Source: Paracoccaceae bacterium
Lineage (GTDB): Bacteria > Pseudomonadota > Alphaproteobacteria > Rhodobacterales > Rhodobacteraceae
NCBI GenBank assembly: GCA_007134865.1
Contig: SLJW01000095.1
Coordinates: 1-51,026 of the forward strand
DNA length: 51,026 nucleotides
Direction of reading: 5' to 3'
Part shown: piece by piece, positions 11,901-22,136 of the stretch
Position numbering within the stretch: the first letter of the stretch is position 1
Layout: every line of letters begins with the position of its first letter
Program-made: the position numbers and the translations under genes
Notes under the pieces: generated by a model
What the model was told of the DNA's origin: nothing
The model's database searches: none
The model's input: only the letters and a program-made list of their open reading frames with translations

Positions 11901-13340
11901 ATGATCGCTGCAGATCTCTACACGGCGCTTCCCGAGATTGTCCTCGCGCTCTTTGCCATGGCCGCGCTGATGGTCGGTGTCTATGGCGGCAAGGACAAGC
12001 TGGCCGAACCGATCCTCTGGGCCACGGCGGCGCTGATGGTGATGCTCGCGCTGTTCGTGGGCTCCAAGGGGCTCGAGACGCGAGATGCGTTCAACGGCAT
12101 GTATCTGTCGGATGCGTTTTCGCATTTCTCCAAGATGGTGATCCTGCTCTCGGCGGCGGTGGTAATGGTCATGGGCCAGAGCTACATGGTCGCGCGGGGG
12201 CTCTTGCGGTTCGAATATCCGATCCTGATCGCGCTTTCGGTCGTGGGCATGATGCTGATGGTTTCCTCGGGCGACCTGATCGCGCTCTACATGGGGCTCG
12301 AGCTGCAATCGCTGGCGCTCTATGTCGTCGCCACCATGAACCGCGACTCGGTGCGCTCGACCGAGGCCGGGTTGAAATACTTCATCCTTGGTGCATTGGC
12401 CTCGGGCCTGCTGCTTTATGGGGCGTCGCTCACTTATGGCTATGCCGGCACAACGCTGTTCGCAGGCATCATATCGACCATCTCGGAAGACGGCATGTCG
12501 ATCGGCCTCTTGATGGGTCTCGCCTTCATGCTGGCCGGGCTCGCCTTCAAGGTCTCGGCCGTGCCGTTCCATATGTGGACACCCGACGTTTATGAGGGCG
12601 CACCGACCCCGGTGACGGCGTTTTTCTCCACCGCGCCCAAGGTGGCCGCGATGGCACTGATCGCGCGCGTGGTGCATGAGGCCTTTGGCGTGGTGCCGGG
12701 TGACTGGTCGCAGATCATCGCCTTCCTCGCAGTGGCTTCGATGTTCGTGGGCGCCATTGCCGCTATCGGACAGCGCGACATCAAGCGGCTGATGGCCTAT
12801 TCCTCGATCTCGCATATGGGTTTCGCGCTGGTGGGTCTCGCCGCTGGCACGGCACAGGGCGTGCAGGGGATGCTGGTCTATCTGGCGATCTATGTGACCA
12901 TGAATATCGGTGTCTTCGCCTTCATCCTGACCATGTCGCGCGATGGCAAGGCGGTGACCGATATCGACAGCCTGCGCCAGTATTCCAACGCCGAGCCGTT
13001 GCGCGCGCTTGCCCTTCTGGTGTTGATGTTCTCGCTTGCGGGCGTGCCACCGCTGGTGGGCTTCTTCGGCAAGTTCTATGTGCTCTGGGCCGCTGTTCAG
13101 GCCGGGCTGACATGGTTGGCGGTGGCCGGGGTGATCGCCTCGGTGATCGGGGCATTCTATTACCTGCGCATCGTTTATTACATGTATTTCGGTGAAGAGA
13201 CCGACCCGCTCGACCGCGTGGCCGCCCCCGTGCAGGGCACGCTGCTGGTGGTTTCGGCGGCGATCATGGTGCTGGGCGTGATCAACCTCTTCGGGATTGA
13301 GGGTCTGGCAGCATTGGCGGCAGAAGCCCTTGTCAACTGA
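11901..13340 (+). CDS. nuoN: NADH-quinone oxidoreductase subunit N
   Basis: 479 aa; [72 protein letters not shown]. Confidence 0.97.
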   Translation: MIAADLYTALPEIVLALFAMAALMVGVYGGKDKLAEPILWATAALMVMLALFVGSKGLETRDAFNGMYLSDAFSHFSKMVILLSAAVVMVMGQSYMVARGLLRFEYPILIALSVVGMMLMVSSGDLIALYMGLELQSLALYVVATMNRDSVRSTEAGLKYFILGALASGLLLYGASLTYGYAGTTLFAGIISTISEDGMSIGLLMGLAFMLAGLAFKVSAVPFHMWTPDVYEGAPTPVTAFFSTAPKVAAMALIARVVHEAFGVVPGDWSQIIAFLAVASMFVGAIAAIGQRDIKRLMAYSSISHMGFALVGLAAGTAQGVQGMLVYLAIYVTMNIGVFAFILTMSRDGKAVTDIDSLRQYSNAEPLRALALLVLMFSLAGVPPLVGFFGKFYVLWAAVQAGLTWLAVAGVIASVIGAFYYLRIVYYMYFGEETDPLDRVAAPVQGTLLVVSAAIMVLGVINLFGIEGLAALAAEALVN

Positions 13341-14076
13341 GTGGCCTGCGGGCGTCGGGCGGGTTGTCCTGCCCGAGATCGACAGCACCAATGCCGAGGC
13401 TCAGCGCCGGGCGGCTTCTTACGCGGGGCCGGTCTGGATACTGGCGTTGCGCCAGGTCGCGGGTCGCGGGCGGCGAGGCCGGGCGTGGCAGGACCCGGCT
13501 GGCAATTTCGCCGCCACCTATCTCACCCGCCCCGAGGGGCCGCTCGATCAGGTCGCACTGCGCTCATTCGTCGCCGCGCTCGCGCTGCACGAGACATTGG
13601 TGCAGGTGACAGGGCGGCCCGAGGCATTTGCGCTCAAATGGCCCAATGATGTGCTGCTCAACGGGGGCAAGCTGGCGGGCATCCTGCTTGAGAGCCTCGG
13701 GCACAAGGGGGGTGTCGGGCATCTGGCCATCGGCATCGGGGTGAACCTGCGCGAGGCGCCCGAGGCCGAGCCGGGCGCTGTGCCGCCGGTGAGCCTGATG
13801 GGTGAGACGGGCTGCGCGGTCACGCCGGAAGAGTTCCTCGACCTGCTCGCCCCTGCCTATGCCCGATGGGAGACGCAGCTCGTGACCTATGGCTTCGCGC
13901 CGATCCGCACTGCATGGCTTGACCGCGCCGCGCGTCTGGGCGCAGAGATCACGGCGCGCACCCAGCATGAGGAACAGACCGGCACATTCGAGGGGATCGA
14001 CACCACAGGTGCGCTGGTGCTGCGCACCAGCGCGGGTCGGCGCAGCATCCCGGCGGCGGATGTGTTTTTTTCCTGA
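13330..14076 (+). CDS. birA: biotin--[acetyl-CoA-carboxylase] ligase
   Basis: [15 protein letters not shown]...[22 protein letters not shown]...[21 protein letters not shown]; start probably TTG 13330 overlapping nuoN (alternative 13297). Confidence 0.9.
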   Translation: MSTEWPAGVGRVVLPEIDSTNAEAQRRAASYAGPVWILALRQVAGRGRRGRAWQDPAGNFAATYLTRPEGPLDQVALRSFVAALALHETLVQVTGRPEAFALKWPNDVLLNGGKLAGILLESLGHKGGVGHLAIGIGVNLREAPEAEPGAVPPVSLMGETGCAVTPEEFLDLLAPAYARWETQLVTYGFAPIRTAWLDRAARLGAEITARTQHEEQTGTFEGIDTTGALVLRTSAGRRSIPAADVFFS

Positions 14077-14086
14077 GGGGGGCGGG

Positions 14087-14869
14087 ATGCTTCTGACCAT
14101 CGATTGCGGCAATACCAATACCATATTCGCGATCTGGGACGGGACCGAGTTCGTCGCGACCTGGCGCACCTCGACTGAGGTCACGCGCACGGCGGATCAG
14201 TATTTCGTCTGGCTGTCGAGCCTTATGGACCTGACCGGGATTTACGCTGATATCACTGAGGTCATCATATCATCGACCGTGCCGCGCGTGGTGTTCAATC
14301 TGCGTGTGCTCTGTGATCGCTATTTCAAGACGCGTCCCCTCGTGGTGGGCAAGCCCGATTGCCTGCTGCCTGTGGCGCCGCGCGTCGAGCAGGGCGTGCG
14401 ACCCGGTCCCGACCGGCTGGCCAATGCGGTCAGCGCCTTTGACCGACATGGCGGTGATGTGGTGGTGGTGGATTTCGGCACGGCCACGAATTTCGATGTG
14501 GTGGCCGAGGATGGCGCCTATGTCGGTGGTGTGATCGCACCGGGGGTGAACCTGTCGCTGCAGGCACTCCATCAGGGAGCGGCGGCGCTGCCGCATGTCG
14601 ATATCTCGCAGCCCGAGAAGGTGATCGGCACCGACACGGTCGCCTGCATCCAGTCAGGCGTGTTCTGGGGCTATATCGGGCTGGTCGAGGGGATCACGGC
14701 GCGGATAAAGGCCGAATATGGCCGCCCGATGACCGTGATCGGCACCGGCGGGCTCGCGCCGCTCTTTGCGCAGGCCGAGAACCTGTTTGACTCGGTCGAG
14801 GATGATCTGACATTGCATGGCCTTCGCGTTATCCACGACTATAACCGGATGGCAGGGGGCGAACGCTAG
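14087..14869 (+). CDS. coaX: type III pantothenate kinase
   Basis: MLLTIDCGNTNTIFAIWDG...RPGPDRLANAVSAF...VVDFGTATNFDVV...GGVIAPGVNLSLQALHQGAAALPHVDI. Confidence 0.95.
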   Translation: MLLTIDCGNTNTIFAIWDGTEFVATWRTSTEVTRTADQYFVWLSSLMDLTGIYADITEVIISSTVPRVVFNLRVLCDRYFKTRPLVVGKPDCLLPVAPRVEQGVRPGPDRLANAVSAFDRHGGDVVVVDFGTATNFDVVAEDGAYVGGVIAPGVNLSLQALHQGAAALPHVDISQPEKVIGTDTVACIQSGVFWGYIGLVEGITARIKAEYGRPMTVIGTGGLAPLFAQAENLFDSVEDDLTLHGLRVIHDYNRMAGGER

Positions 14870-14909
14870 ATGACGGATAACAACTGATGACAGAAGGCAG
14901 CATGCAGGC

Positions 14910-16583
14910 ATGAGCAAGGAACGGCTGATCTATCTTCCCCTCGGGGGGGCAGGCGAAGTGGGCATGAATGCCTATGTCTTCGGCTATGGGCCAAAGGGGC
15001 GCGAGCGGCTGATCCTAGTGGATCTGGGCGTGACCTTTTCGGATATGGATTCCTCGCCGGGGGTGGATCTGATCATGCCCGATCTGCGCTGGCTGGAAGA
15101 ACGGCGCGACCGGTTGGAGGCGATCATCATCACCCATGCGCATGAGGACCATGTCGGCGCATTGGGCCAGATGTGGGACCGTCTGCGGGTGCCGGTCTAT
15201 GCACGCGACTTCACCGCGCGCATCGCCCGGCTGAAGATGCAGGATGCAGGCCAAGACCCGGAACAGGTGATCACGGTGGACAAGGCGCCCGAAGCGCTCG
15301 ATCTCGGCCCCTTCCGGGTGCAGTTCTTTCCGGTGGCGCATTCGCTGCCCGAAGCCTCGGGGCTGATCATCGACACGCCTGCAGGCCGTGTGGTGCATTC
15401 GGGCGATTTCAAATCCGACCTGACACCGGGCGTGGGCGAGGCGCATGACCCGAAACTCTTGGGCGATATCGGCAAGACCGGGGTCAAGGTGCTGCTCTGT
15501 GACAGCACCAATGTCATGAACCCCGCGCCGGGGCGATCCGAGGCGACACTGGTCGAGCCGATCACCGATCTGATGCGCAATGCCAAGGGGATGGTGGTCG
15601 CGACGACCTTCGCCTCGAATGTGGCGCGTCTGCGCACGCTGGCCATGGCCGCGCAAGAGGCCGGGCGCTCGGTCTGCGTGATGGGCCGCGCCATGCTGCG
15701 CATGATCCAGGTTGCGACCGAGGCGGGCATCCTGAAGGATTTCCCCTCGACGATCAGCCCCGAGGCCGCGAAGGACATCCCGCGCGAGAACCTGCTGCTG
15801 ATCGTGACCGGCAGCCAGGGCGAGCGGCGCGCGGCCTCGGCGCAGCTTGCGCGCGGTACCTATATGGGCATGCAGATGAAAGAGGGCGATACCTTCCTGT
15901 TTTCCTCGATGACCATTCCGGGCAATGAGCGCGAGGTCGGGCGCGTGGTCAACGGGCTCTCGGCGATGGGTGTCGATGTGCTCGACAATGCGGGGCGGCT
16001 CTATCATGTCTCGGGCCATGCCAACCGCCCCGATCTGGAAGAGATGCATGACCTGATCGCGCCCGAAATCATGATCCCGATGCATGGCGAACACCGCATG
16101 CTGCGGGAACACGCGAAGCTCGCGCTGGCGCGCGGGATGCGGGCAATGGTGGTGCCCAATGGCTCGGTCTGCGATCTGACCGACGCGGCGCCTGCGCTGG
16201 TCGATGAGGTCGAGACCGGCCGGATCTATCTGGACGGCTCGCGCCTGATCGGCGCGATGGACGGCGTGGTGCGCGACCGGTTGCGCATGGCCATGGGCGG
16301 GCATGTCTTCGTGACCGTGATCCTCGATGAAGAGAACGAGATGCTCGGTGCCCCCTGGGCCGAGATCGCGGGCTTGCGCGCCGAGGGGCGCGGGGGTGAA
16401 GGTCTCAACGAGATCATCGAGGCAGAACTGGAAGATTTCATCGCACGCGCAGGGCACAAGGTGCTGGCCGATGATGACCGGCTGACCGACGGCATGCGCC
16501 GGGTAGTGCGACAGGTGGTGATGGAAGAGATCGGCAAGAAGCCCGAGGTCACGATTGTGGTGAGCCGTCTGGTCGGGGAGTGA
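14910..16583 (+). CDS. rnj: ribonuclease J
   Basis: 557 aa metallo-beta-lactamase/beta-CASP protein; ITHAHEDHVGAL, GDFKSDLTP, LLCDSTNVMNPAPGRSEA, HVSGHANRPDLEEMHDLIAPEIMIPMHGEHRM. Confidence 0.94.
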   Translation: MSKERLIYLPLGGAGEVGMNAYVFGYGPKGRERLILVDLGVTFSDMDSSPGVDLIMPDLRWLEERRDRLEAIIITHAHEDHVGALGQMWDRLRVPVYARDFTARIARLKMQDAGQDPEQVITVDKAPEALDLGPFRVQFFPVAHSLPEASGLIIDTPAGRVVHSGDFKSDLTPGVGEAHDPKLLGDIGKTGVKVLLCDSTNVMNPAPGRSEATLVEPITDLMRNAKGMVVATTFASNVARLRTLAMAAQEAGRSVCVMGRAMLRMIQVATEAGILKDFPSTISPEAAKDIPRENLLLIVTGSQGERRAASAQLARGTYMGMQMKEGDTFLFSSMTIPGNEREVGRVVNGLSAMGVDVLDNAGRLYHVSGHANRPDLEEMHDLIAPEIMIPMHGEHRMLREHAKLALARGMRAMVVPNGSVCDLTDAAPALVDEVETGRIYLDGSRLIGAMDGVVRDRLRMAMGGHVFVTVILDEENEMLGAPWAEIAGLRAEGRGGEGLNEIIEAELEDFIARAGHKVLADDDRLTDGMRRVVRQVVMEEIGKKPEVTIVVSRLVGE

Positions 16584-16613
16584 GCGTCCAGGTTGGTCCG
16601 GGGCGCGATCTGC

Positions 16614-16665
16614 GTGGGGGCTGCCGCCCCCACACCCCCGCGAGTATTTCTGGCAAGAAAATGAG
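16614..16665 (+). terminator. terminator-like hairpin plus recurrent motif (copy A) between convergent rnj and kpsC
   Basis: Perfect 8-bp stem GTGGGGGC-tgcc-GCCCCCAC (16614-16633) followed by GAGTATTTCTGGCAAGAAAATGAG (16642-16665). Confidence 0.6.
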
Positions 16666-16669
16666 ACGA

Positions 16670-18661
16670 TCAGCGCCAAAGCCAGTTGTGGCTTGCGAGC
16701 GCGCCCTGGAGTTTTGCCAGCAGCCGCAATGACGGCTTGCGCGGGAGCGGGCCGGAGGTGAGCCGCTCAAGCGCCACTTCGGGCGGGCAGGGCAGGTTTG
16801 ACACTGGATCGTGATAGCGCGGATAGGCGATCAGCGCTGCATGGGCGACAGCCTCGAGGCTCGGGCGGGCCGTGCGGCGCGCAGGCGTTGGGCCAAGGTC
16901 GCGGGTGAGGCCCCAGCCCGCGTAGAAGGGCGCGCCGAGCGTGGTGACGGGCAGGCCGCGCAGCAGCGCCTCGAAGCCCATGGTGGAGGTGATGGTCCAG
17001 AGCGCATCGACCTCTGACAGCAGCCGCGCCGGATCGGCGCGCGGCAGGATCAGGTCGGCATATTGTTTTGCCTCGGTCTCGGGGATGGCGCCGGGTCGCA
17101 GGCCTGCCTCAATATCGGGATGGGGTTTGTAGAGGATCACCGCATTCGGGTTCTGGCGGCGGGTCTCTTGCAGCAGCGCAAGATTGCTGCGGATCGGGCC
17201 CGCGCCGAGGCGGATGGAGGCATCATCCTCGACCTGACCTGGCACGAGGATGCGATAGCCCTGGGGCAGGGGAGGCAGGGTGCCTGCGAGGTTGTATTTG
17301 CTGAGGTTATGGTTCGTGATTACCTCGATCAGTGCGCGGGCGCGGTCCTCGGCACCGGGGGGCAGGGGGGCGGCGATGAGCGCCTCGAGCCGCGAGGGCT
17401 GGCTGGGGTCATAGTAGATGCCCAGATCATCGGCCACGAGCGAGAGCGGTGGCGTGAGGTCTGCGCCCAACCCGCGCGAGCGCAGGAAGCCGTCCTCGAT
17501 GCGGATGTTGCGGTCCGTGGCGGGGGCGGGGGCGGTGCCCCAGACGAGGCTGGGGCGGTCGGGGCCGGGAGTTTTCGAAAACCGCAAGCGCTGCCACTGG
17601 CCGAAGAAGGCCTGCAGATGCGGGCGTTTCCAGAGCCGCATGTCAAGCGCGGTGTAGCCATGGCGGTCTGCGGCCCATGCACGGGTCAGGGCCTCCAGAT
17701 GGTCGAGCGTGTCCTCGAAGGCGCAGAGCCGGTCACGGCAGGGGTCGTACCATTTGGGGTAGAGCAGCATGGCCGCGGCGAAGAGTTGCGCGCGGGTCAG
17801 GCGACGGCGGCGGCGTGGGTGAGCGATGTGGTCCTCGGTCAGCCCCCATCCGGCATAGAAGGGCAGGCCGAAGACGCGGGGGCGGTGGCCAGCAAAAATC
17901 GCCTCGAAGCCGAGTTGAGAGGAGACCGTGTAGACGGCGATGGCGCCTTCGAGCAGTTCCCACGGGTTGGTGGGCGCGTCATGTAGCGTGATGTGTTCGG
18001 CTGCGGCGTCCTCGGGCAGGAATTGGCCGGGGCGGTGGCCGTTGCGCGCCTCTGGGTGGGTGCGGATCACGATACGCGCGCCGGGGAAGTCGAGTTGCGC
18101 CTGCACCAACATTTCGCGGAAGAGATGCGGTGGCAGCGGGCCATCAAGCCCACCATGGGTGAGCGAGGCATCGCCCTTGACCTGATCGATCACCAGCACA
18201 TAGCCGGGGGGCGGTGGGGCAAGCGCGGGGTCATGCGCGCTGTATTTGCTGAGTCCTGATGCCTTGAGCCGTGCCATGGCGCGGCGGGCGCGCTCGAGCA
18301 GCGCATGATCGTCAAGCGGGTGAGTGGCCAGCAGTGTCTCGAGATCGGAAGGGCGTGAGGGGTCATAATGAATGCCCTGTGCGTCGATCAGCAGCCCCAG
18401 TGTCGGCTCGCCTGCGCGGCCGGGGAAGAGCGAGCGCAGGAAGGCATCCTCGATCCGCAGAAGGGTGGCACCGGTGCGGCGCGCGACCGCCTCGCCACGA
18501 TGTGCGCGCGGTGCGTGGCCCCAGACAGCGATGCGCCCCTCGGGCGAGGGCCAGCCGAAGCGAAGCGGATATCCCGCCAGCCCCATGATGCGGCGGATGC
18601 GGCGTGGCTGTACACCCGGCCCGAGAAACCCGCCCGAATAGGCGTGGGTCGGGCCGGGCAT
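16670..18661 (-). CDS. kpsC: capsular polysaccharide biosynthesis protein KpsC-type, two related modules (beta-Kdo transferase family)
   Basis: Duplicated module architecture: RIEDAFLRSLFPG...LGLLIDAQGIHYDPSRPSDLE...GLSKYSAHDP and RIEDGFLRSRGLGADLTPPLSLVADDLGIYYDPSQPSRLE...NLSKYNLAG. ATG 18661 just after the upstream gene's stop. Confidence 0.88.
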   Translation of the reverse strand: MPGPTHAYSGGFLGPGVQPRRIRRIMGLAGYPLRFGWPSPEGRIAVWGHAPRAHRGEAVARRTGATLLRIEDAFLRSLFPGRAGEPTLGLLIDAQGIHYDPSRPSDLETLLATHPLDDHALLERARRAMARLKASGLSKYSAHDPALAPPPPGYVLVIDQVKGDASLTHGGLDGPLPPHLFREMLVQAQLDFPGARIVIRTHPEARNGHRPGQFLPEDAAAEHITLHDAPTNPWELLEGAIAVYTVSSQLGFEAIFAGHRPRVFGLPFYAGWGLTEDHIAHPRRRRRLTRAQLFAAAMLLYPKWYDPCRDRLCAFEDTLDHLEALTRAWAADRHGYTALDMRLWKRPHLQAFFGQWQRLRFSKTPGPDRPSLVWGTAPAPATDRNIRIEDGFLRSRGLGADLTPPLSLVADDLGIYYDPSQPSRLEALIAAPLPPGAEDRARALIEVITNHNLSKYNLAGTLPPLPQGYRILVPGQVEDDASIRLGAGPIRSNLALLQETRRQNPNAVILYKPHPDIEAGLRPGAIPETEAKQYADLILPRADPARLLSEVDALWTITSTMGFEALLRGLPVTTLGAPFYAGWGLTRDLGPTPARRTARPSLEAVAHAALIAYPRYHDPVSNLPCPPEVALERLTSGPLPRKPSLRLLAKLQGALASHNWLWR

Positions 18662-18665
18662 CAGA

Positions 18666-19784
18666 TCACTCGGGGCGACCCGCGCGGCGCACGGCACCGG
18701 CAGCCGTGATGGTGCCGGTCAGCGAGGCGATCTGGCGCGCCCAGAGCACGGCGGGAGCCTCGGTCACGAAGATCGTATCGCCGTCGCGCACCTTGAAGTC
18801 GCGGGCGTTGAACATGCCAGTGGGCGCGGTCAGGTCGAGCACATAGACGAAGCGGACATCAGTGGCAAACTGCCCGATGCCGAGGATTTCGGTCGCCACC
18901 TCGGGCACCTCGTCGCGGAAAATGAACACACCGGTCGGGTCGGCGCGCAACGGGTCAAGTCCGCCGACCATGGCCAGAGCATCGATGGCGGAGAGTTCGC
19001 GCGTGTCAAAGGTCATGCGGTTGGTGCTGCCTGTTGCACCCAGCACGCTGAAGGCGCGCTGGTCTTGCCGGACGAGGATACGGTCACCCCCGCGAAGCGC
19101 GATGTCGAGCCCGGGATGGGAATAGATATCCTGCAGCCAGGCGCTGTCCTGCCGTCCGCTGCGTGTGACCAGCACCTGCGCGGTCTCAAGCGGGATGCCG
19201 ATGCCGCCTGCCGTCGCGATCATCGCGCTGAGGCGGTTGGATGCGCGGGTGATCGGATAGACACCCTGCGCATTAACCCCGCCTGCAACCGAGACAGTCG
19301 CGCCATCGCCTTGCGCGCGCGAGACCACGACCTGCGGGTCAGGGGTCTGCTCATCGAGCGAGCGGGTCAGGATGCGGCGCAGCGCGTCCGGAGTCTGGCC
19401 CGCGGCGCGGATGCGCCCGGCATAGGGGACAAAGATGAAGCCCGCATCATCGACCTGCAGCTCTTCGACAATGGCGTTATTCGCGCCTGCAGGCGCCAGC
19501 AGCCCCTCCGGGACATTCTCGTAGACATTGAGCCGGATCGTGTCGCCCGGACGGATCGTGTCGCCGCCCAGCAGCGCGCCGGAGCGCAGCGCGTGCGAAA
19601 AGCCGAGGGCCTCGGGTTGGTTGGCGGCACGGCTTACGCGTTTCGTCACAAGGATGATATGCGCATCGCCTGCGCGCTGTACCGAGCCCTCGAAGATCTC
19701 GGCCTTGCTTGGGCCATCGCGCGAGACGGCACAGGAAGCGAGCGCTGAAAAAGCGCCCAGCAGGGCCATACGACGGCCCATCAT
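18666..19784 (-). CDS. polysaccharide export lipoprotein (Wza/KpsD-type, poly_export and SLBB-like)
   Basis: Lipobox MALLGAFSALASC; GDTIRPGDTIRLNVYENV...EELQVDDAGFIFVPYAGRIRAAGQTPDALRRILTRSL...VSVAGGVNAQGVYPI. Confidence 0.83.
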   Translation of the reverse strand: MMGRRMALLGAFSALASCAVSRDGPSKAEIFEGSVQRAGDAHIILVTKRVSRAANQPEALGFSHALRSGALLGGDTIRPGDTIRLNVYENVPEGLLAPAGANNAIVEELQVDDAGFIFVPYAGRIRAAGQTPDALRRILTRSLDEQTPDPQVVVSRAQGDGATVSVAGGVNAQGVYPITRASNRLSAMIATAGGIGIPLETAQVLVTRSGRQDSAWLQDIYSHPGLDIALRGGDRILVRQDQRAFSVLGATGSTNRMTFDTRELSAIDALAMVGGLDPLRADPTGVFIFRDEVPEVATEILGIGQFATDVRFVYVLDLTAPTGMFNARDFKVRDGDTIFVTEAPAVLWARQIASLTGTITAAGAVRRAGRPE

Positions 19785-19894
19785 TATTGTTTTCGCGGTC
19801 ACTGCTCGGGCTCCTGTTGAAGGATCAGCCTCTGATTTTTCCTCAAGCATACAGGCAAGAGCGGAAAACGCCAAGTGATGAAATGGCTTAGGCG

Positions 19895-21247
19895 TTATCG
19901 GACCATGCGCAACTGTTGCCGATGCGCCGCTTCGCCACAGATCAGCGCGGCGTAAGGATCATGCTTTGCGAGCATCATATCCACCAGATGTCGCATGAGT
20001 TGGCGTCGACCGCCCAAGGAATAGTAGCCGCCGGGCACTTGCGAGGTCTCCAGCAGGAAATGACGGTAGTCGCGATAGGCGCGGGCATCGGGGCGTTTGG
20101 GCTTCGCGAAAAACGCCTCGATTGGCTGATCCGAGACGAATTCCGGCTTGTCATAAACCGCGCGTCCGAAAATTTTCAGCGGCATACCGCGCCAGAGCAC
20201 CTGTTGCGCGGCCGTGGAGTTGACCGTGACCGCCGAGCGCGCGTGGTTGAGGAGCTGCGCAAGCTTGCCGCCGCGCAGGAAATGCACTCGACCCTTCAGG
20301 CCATGCGCTTCTGTCAGTTGGCGGATGGTCTTGCGGATGGGCGCGCGCCCGTCCTCAAGCGGGTGCGCCTTGATGACAAGGTGATGGTGGCGCGGCGCAC
20401 CTTTCGCGAAGCCTTCAAAGACCTTCTCCAGAAACTCGGTCTGGCTGGAAAACGGGCTATGCGCACGAAAGCTCGAGTCATGTTCGAGTTGCATCAGCAC
20501 GAGGTGATAGGGGAAGCCGCCATTTCGCACGCGCCACGTCTCGATCCGCCGTTCGAGCGAGTGCAGCGGCATCAGCCATAGCCGCTTGAGGTAGAGTTTG
20601 AACTCAAGCGCGACGCTCAGATCGCGATGGGGCTGGAAACTGCGGTAGCGCCCGTTCAGCGCCATGACGCAGAAATGATAGACCGCGCCGTAGAAGATAT
20701 GTTGGCGCATGTCGCCCCAATGCGCTGGCGGATCGGGCAATTCGAGGTCGCATTTCTTCAGCGCCTTGCGCATGTCGCGAAGGCTGAGATCCATGAGGGT
20801 CGAATGCCCGTTTGACCCGTCACGCTCATAAGTGACCCAATAGGGGCGCAGGTAGCCTTCCTCAAAGACATGGATGGTGAGCCCTATGTCACGGGCGATT
20901 GCGATTGCCTCTGCGTGGATGGGGCGGACATCACCATAGAGGGCCAGATCCGTGATCTGGTGGCGCGCGACACAGTCGCGAAAGAAGCCGTCCCAGGTCT
21001 TGCGGGGCTGGGTAAAGGGGATGTAACGCGCCTTGTCGCGCCAGAAAACGGAATCTCCTTTGTTGAAGCCGATCCGCCAGCATTCTGCGCCACTGGCGCG
21101 CAGCATGCGGGCCAGTCGGTTGAAAAACCACCCGTGTGGGCCCTGCAGGAACAGGAAACGCCTGTTGTCACCATTTACCGGCATGAAAGGACGTCCTTCA
21201 TATGCAGTCTGCAAAATAGCAGAGTGTCTTTCCGCCTGTCTTAACAT
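19895..21247 (-). CDS. kpsS: capsular polysaccharide biosynthesis/export protein KpsS-type
   Basis: RRFLFLQGPHGWFFNRLARMLRASGAECWRIGFNKGDSVFW; FEEGYLRPYWVTYERDGSNG; HPLEDG, VTVNSTAAQQVLWRGMPLKIFGRAVYD. Alternative start at 21184. Confidence 0.85.
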   Translation of the reverse strand: MLRQAERHSAILQTAYEGRPFMPVNGDNRRFLFLQGPHGWFFNRLARMLRASGAECWRIGFNKGDSVFWRDKARYIPFTQPRKTWDGFFRDCVARHQITDLALYGDVRPIHAEAIAIARDIGLTIHVFEEGYLRPYWVTYERDGSNGHSTLMDLSLRDMRKALKKCDLELPDPPAHWGDMRQHIFYGAVYHFCVMALNGRYRSFQPHRDLSVALEFKLYLKRLWLMPLHSLERRIETWRVRNGGFPYHLVLMQLEHDSSFRAHSPFSSQTEFLEKVFEGFAKGAPRHHHLVIKAHPLEDGRAPIRKTIRQLTEAHGLKGRVHFLRGGKLAQLLNHARSAVTVNSTAAQQVLWRGMPLKIFGRAVYDKPEFVSDQPIEAFFAKPKRPDARAYRDYRHFLLETSQVPGGYYSLGGRRQLMRHLVDMMLAKHDPYAALICGEAAHRQQLRMVR

Positions 21248-21359
21248 CTCACACCTTCCGGATTGGAAATATGGTAAATAATTGCGGTAAAACTATGGCC
21301 CGCTTGCCAAATCCGGGTGCTGCCGCTACCTCTGGCGCCGGGGCGACAAGGGGTGAGCT

Positions 21360-21953
21360 ATGTTCACGGGGATCATCACGGATGTCGGCGAAGTGCGCGC
21401 GCTGGAACAGGCGGGCGATCTGCGCGCGCGGATCGGCACCGGCTATGACACGGGCGGCATCGATATCGGCGCCTCGATTGCCTCGGACGGGGTGTGCCTT
21501 ACGGTCGTGGCGCTGGGGCCGGACTGGTATGAGGTGCAGGTCTCGGCCGAAACAGTGGCCAAGACCAACCTCGGTGACTGGCGCGTCGGGCGCCGGGTCA
21601 ATCTGGAACGCGCGCTGAAGGTGGGCGATGAGCTGGGCGGGCATATCGTTTCTGGCCATGTCGATGGCGTGGCCGAGGTGGTGGGGCTACACCCCGAAGG
21701 CGACAGCCTGCGCGTCATGTTCCGCGCGCCCGAGGCCTTGGCGGGGTTCATTGCGCCGAAAGGATCGGTCGCGCTGAATGGCACCTCGCTGACTGTGAAC
21801 GAGGTCGAGGGGGCCGAGTTCGGCATCAACCTGATCCCGCACACGCAGGCTGTCACGAACTGGGGCGATGTCGCGCTCGGTGATCGCATCAATCTCGAGA
21901 TCGACACGCTGGCGCGCTATGTGGCACGGCTCAGGGAGTGGGAGCGGCGGTGA
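21360..21953 (+). CDS. ribE: riboflavin synthase (alpha subunit)
   Basis: MFTGIITDVGEVRALE...GDELGGHIVSGHVDGVAEV...GSVALNGTSLTVNEVEG; 197 aa, duplicated lumazine-binding domain. Confidence 0.96.
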   Translation: MFTGIITDVGEVRALEQAGDLRARIGTGYDTGGIDIGASIASDGVCLTVVALGPDWYEVQVSAETVAKTNLGDWRVGRRVNLERALKVGDELGGHIVSGHVDGVAEVVGLHPEGDSLRVMFRAPEALAGFIAPKGSVALNGTSLTVNEVEGAEFGINLIPHTQAVTNWGDVALGDRINLEIDTLARYVARLREWERR

Positions 21954-22026
21954 GGTGCGGCTGTTGCATGGCAAGGCCGGATCTGCGGCAGACGCGTTCC
22001 TGTTGGCCTGCGGGACTGGCGTAACT

Positions 22027-22093
22027 GCGGTCTTATGTAGCAAACGCACCAAGGCCGGGAAGTTCAGCGCGGCATTCATGCTTCATTGCCTAG
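22027..22093 (+). repeat. left terminal inverted repeat (outer 30-bp plus inner box)
   Basis: Outer 22027-22056 identical to reverse complement of 22995-23024; inner GCTTCATTGCCTAG 22080-22093. Confidence 0.88.
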
Positions 22094-22123
22094 ATGCAAC
22101 TGGAGTCCACCAGTTGCATCTAG
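22090..22123. repeat. perfect 14-bp inverted repeat (hairpin) inside the cassette, downstream of ORF 2
   Basis: CTAGATGCAACTGG-agtcca-CCAGTTGCATCTAG; no U-tract on either strand. Confidence 0.8.
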
Positions 22124-22136
22124 ATTAAGCTCTGAC

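Noticed and set aside
11778-13391. 537-aa minus-strand ORF opposite nuoN
   Set aside because: Antisense shadow with low-complexity His/Arg composition; nuoN is unambiguous.
15015-16679. 554-aa minus-strand ORF opposite rnj
   Set aside because: Antisense shadow of RNase J; composition implausible for a real protein.
17063-17986. 307-aa plus-strand ORF inside kpsC
   Set aside because: Opposite-frame artefact; KpsC repeats clearly define the minus-strand frame.
22021-22056. Assigning the cassette to IS66 because the left flank reads GTAA...
   Set aside because: GTAA is present as a direct, not inverted, repeat at the two ends, so it fits a target duplication better than an IS66-type terminus.
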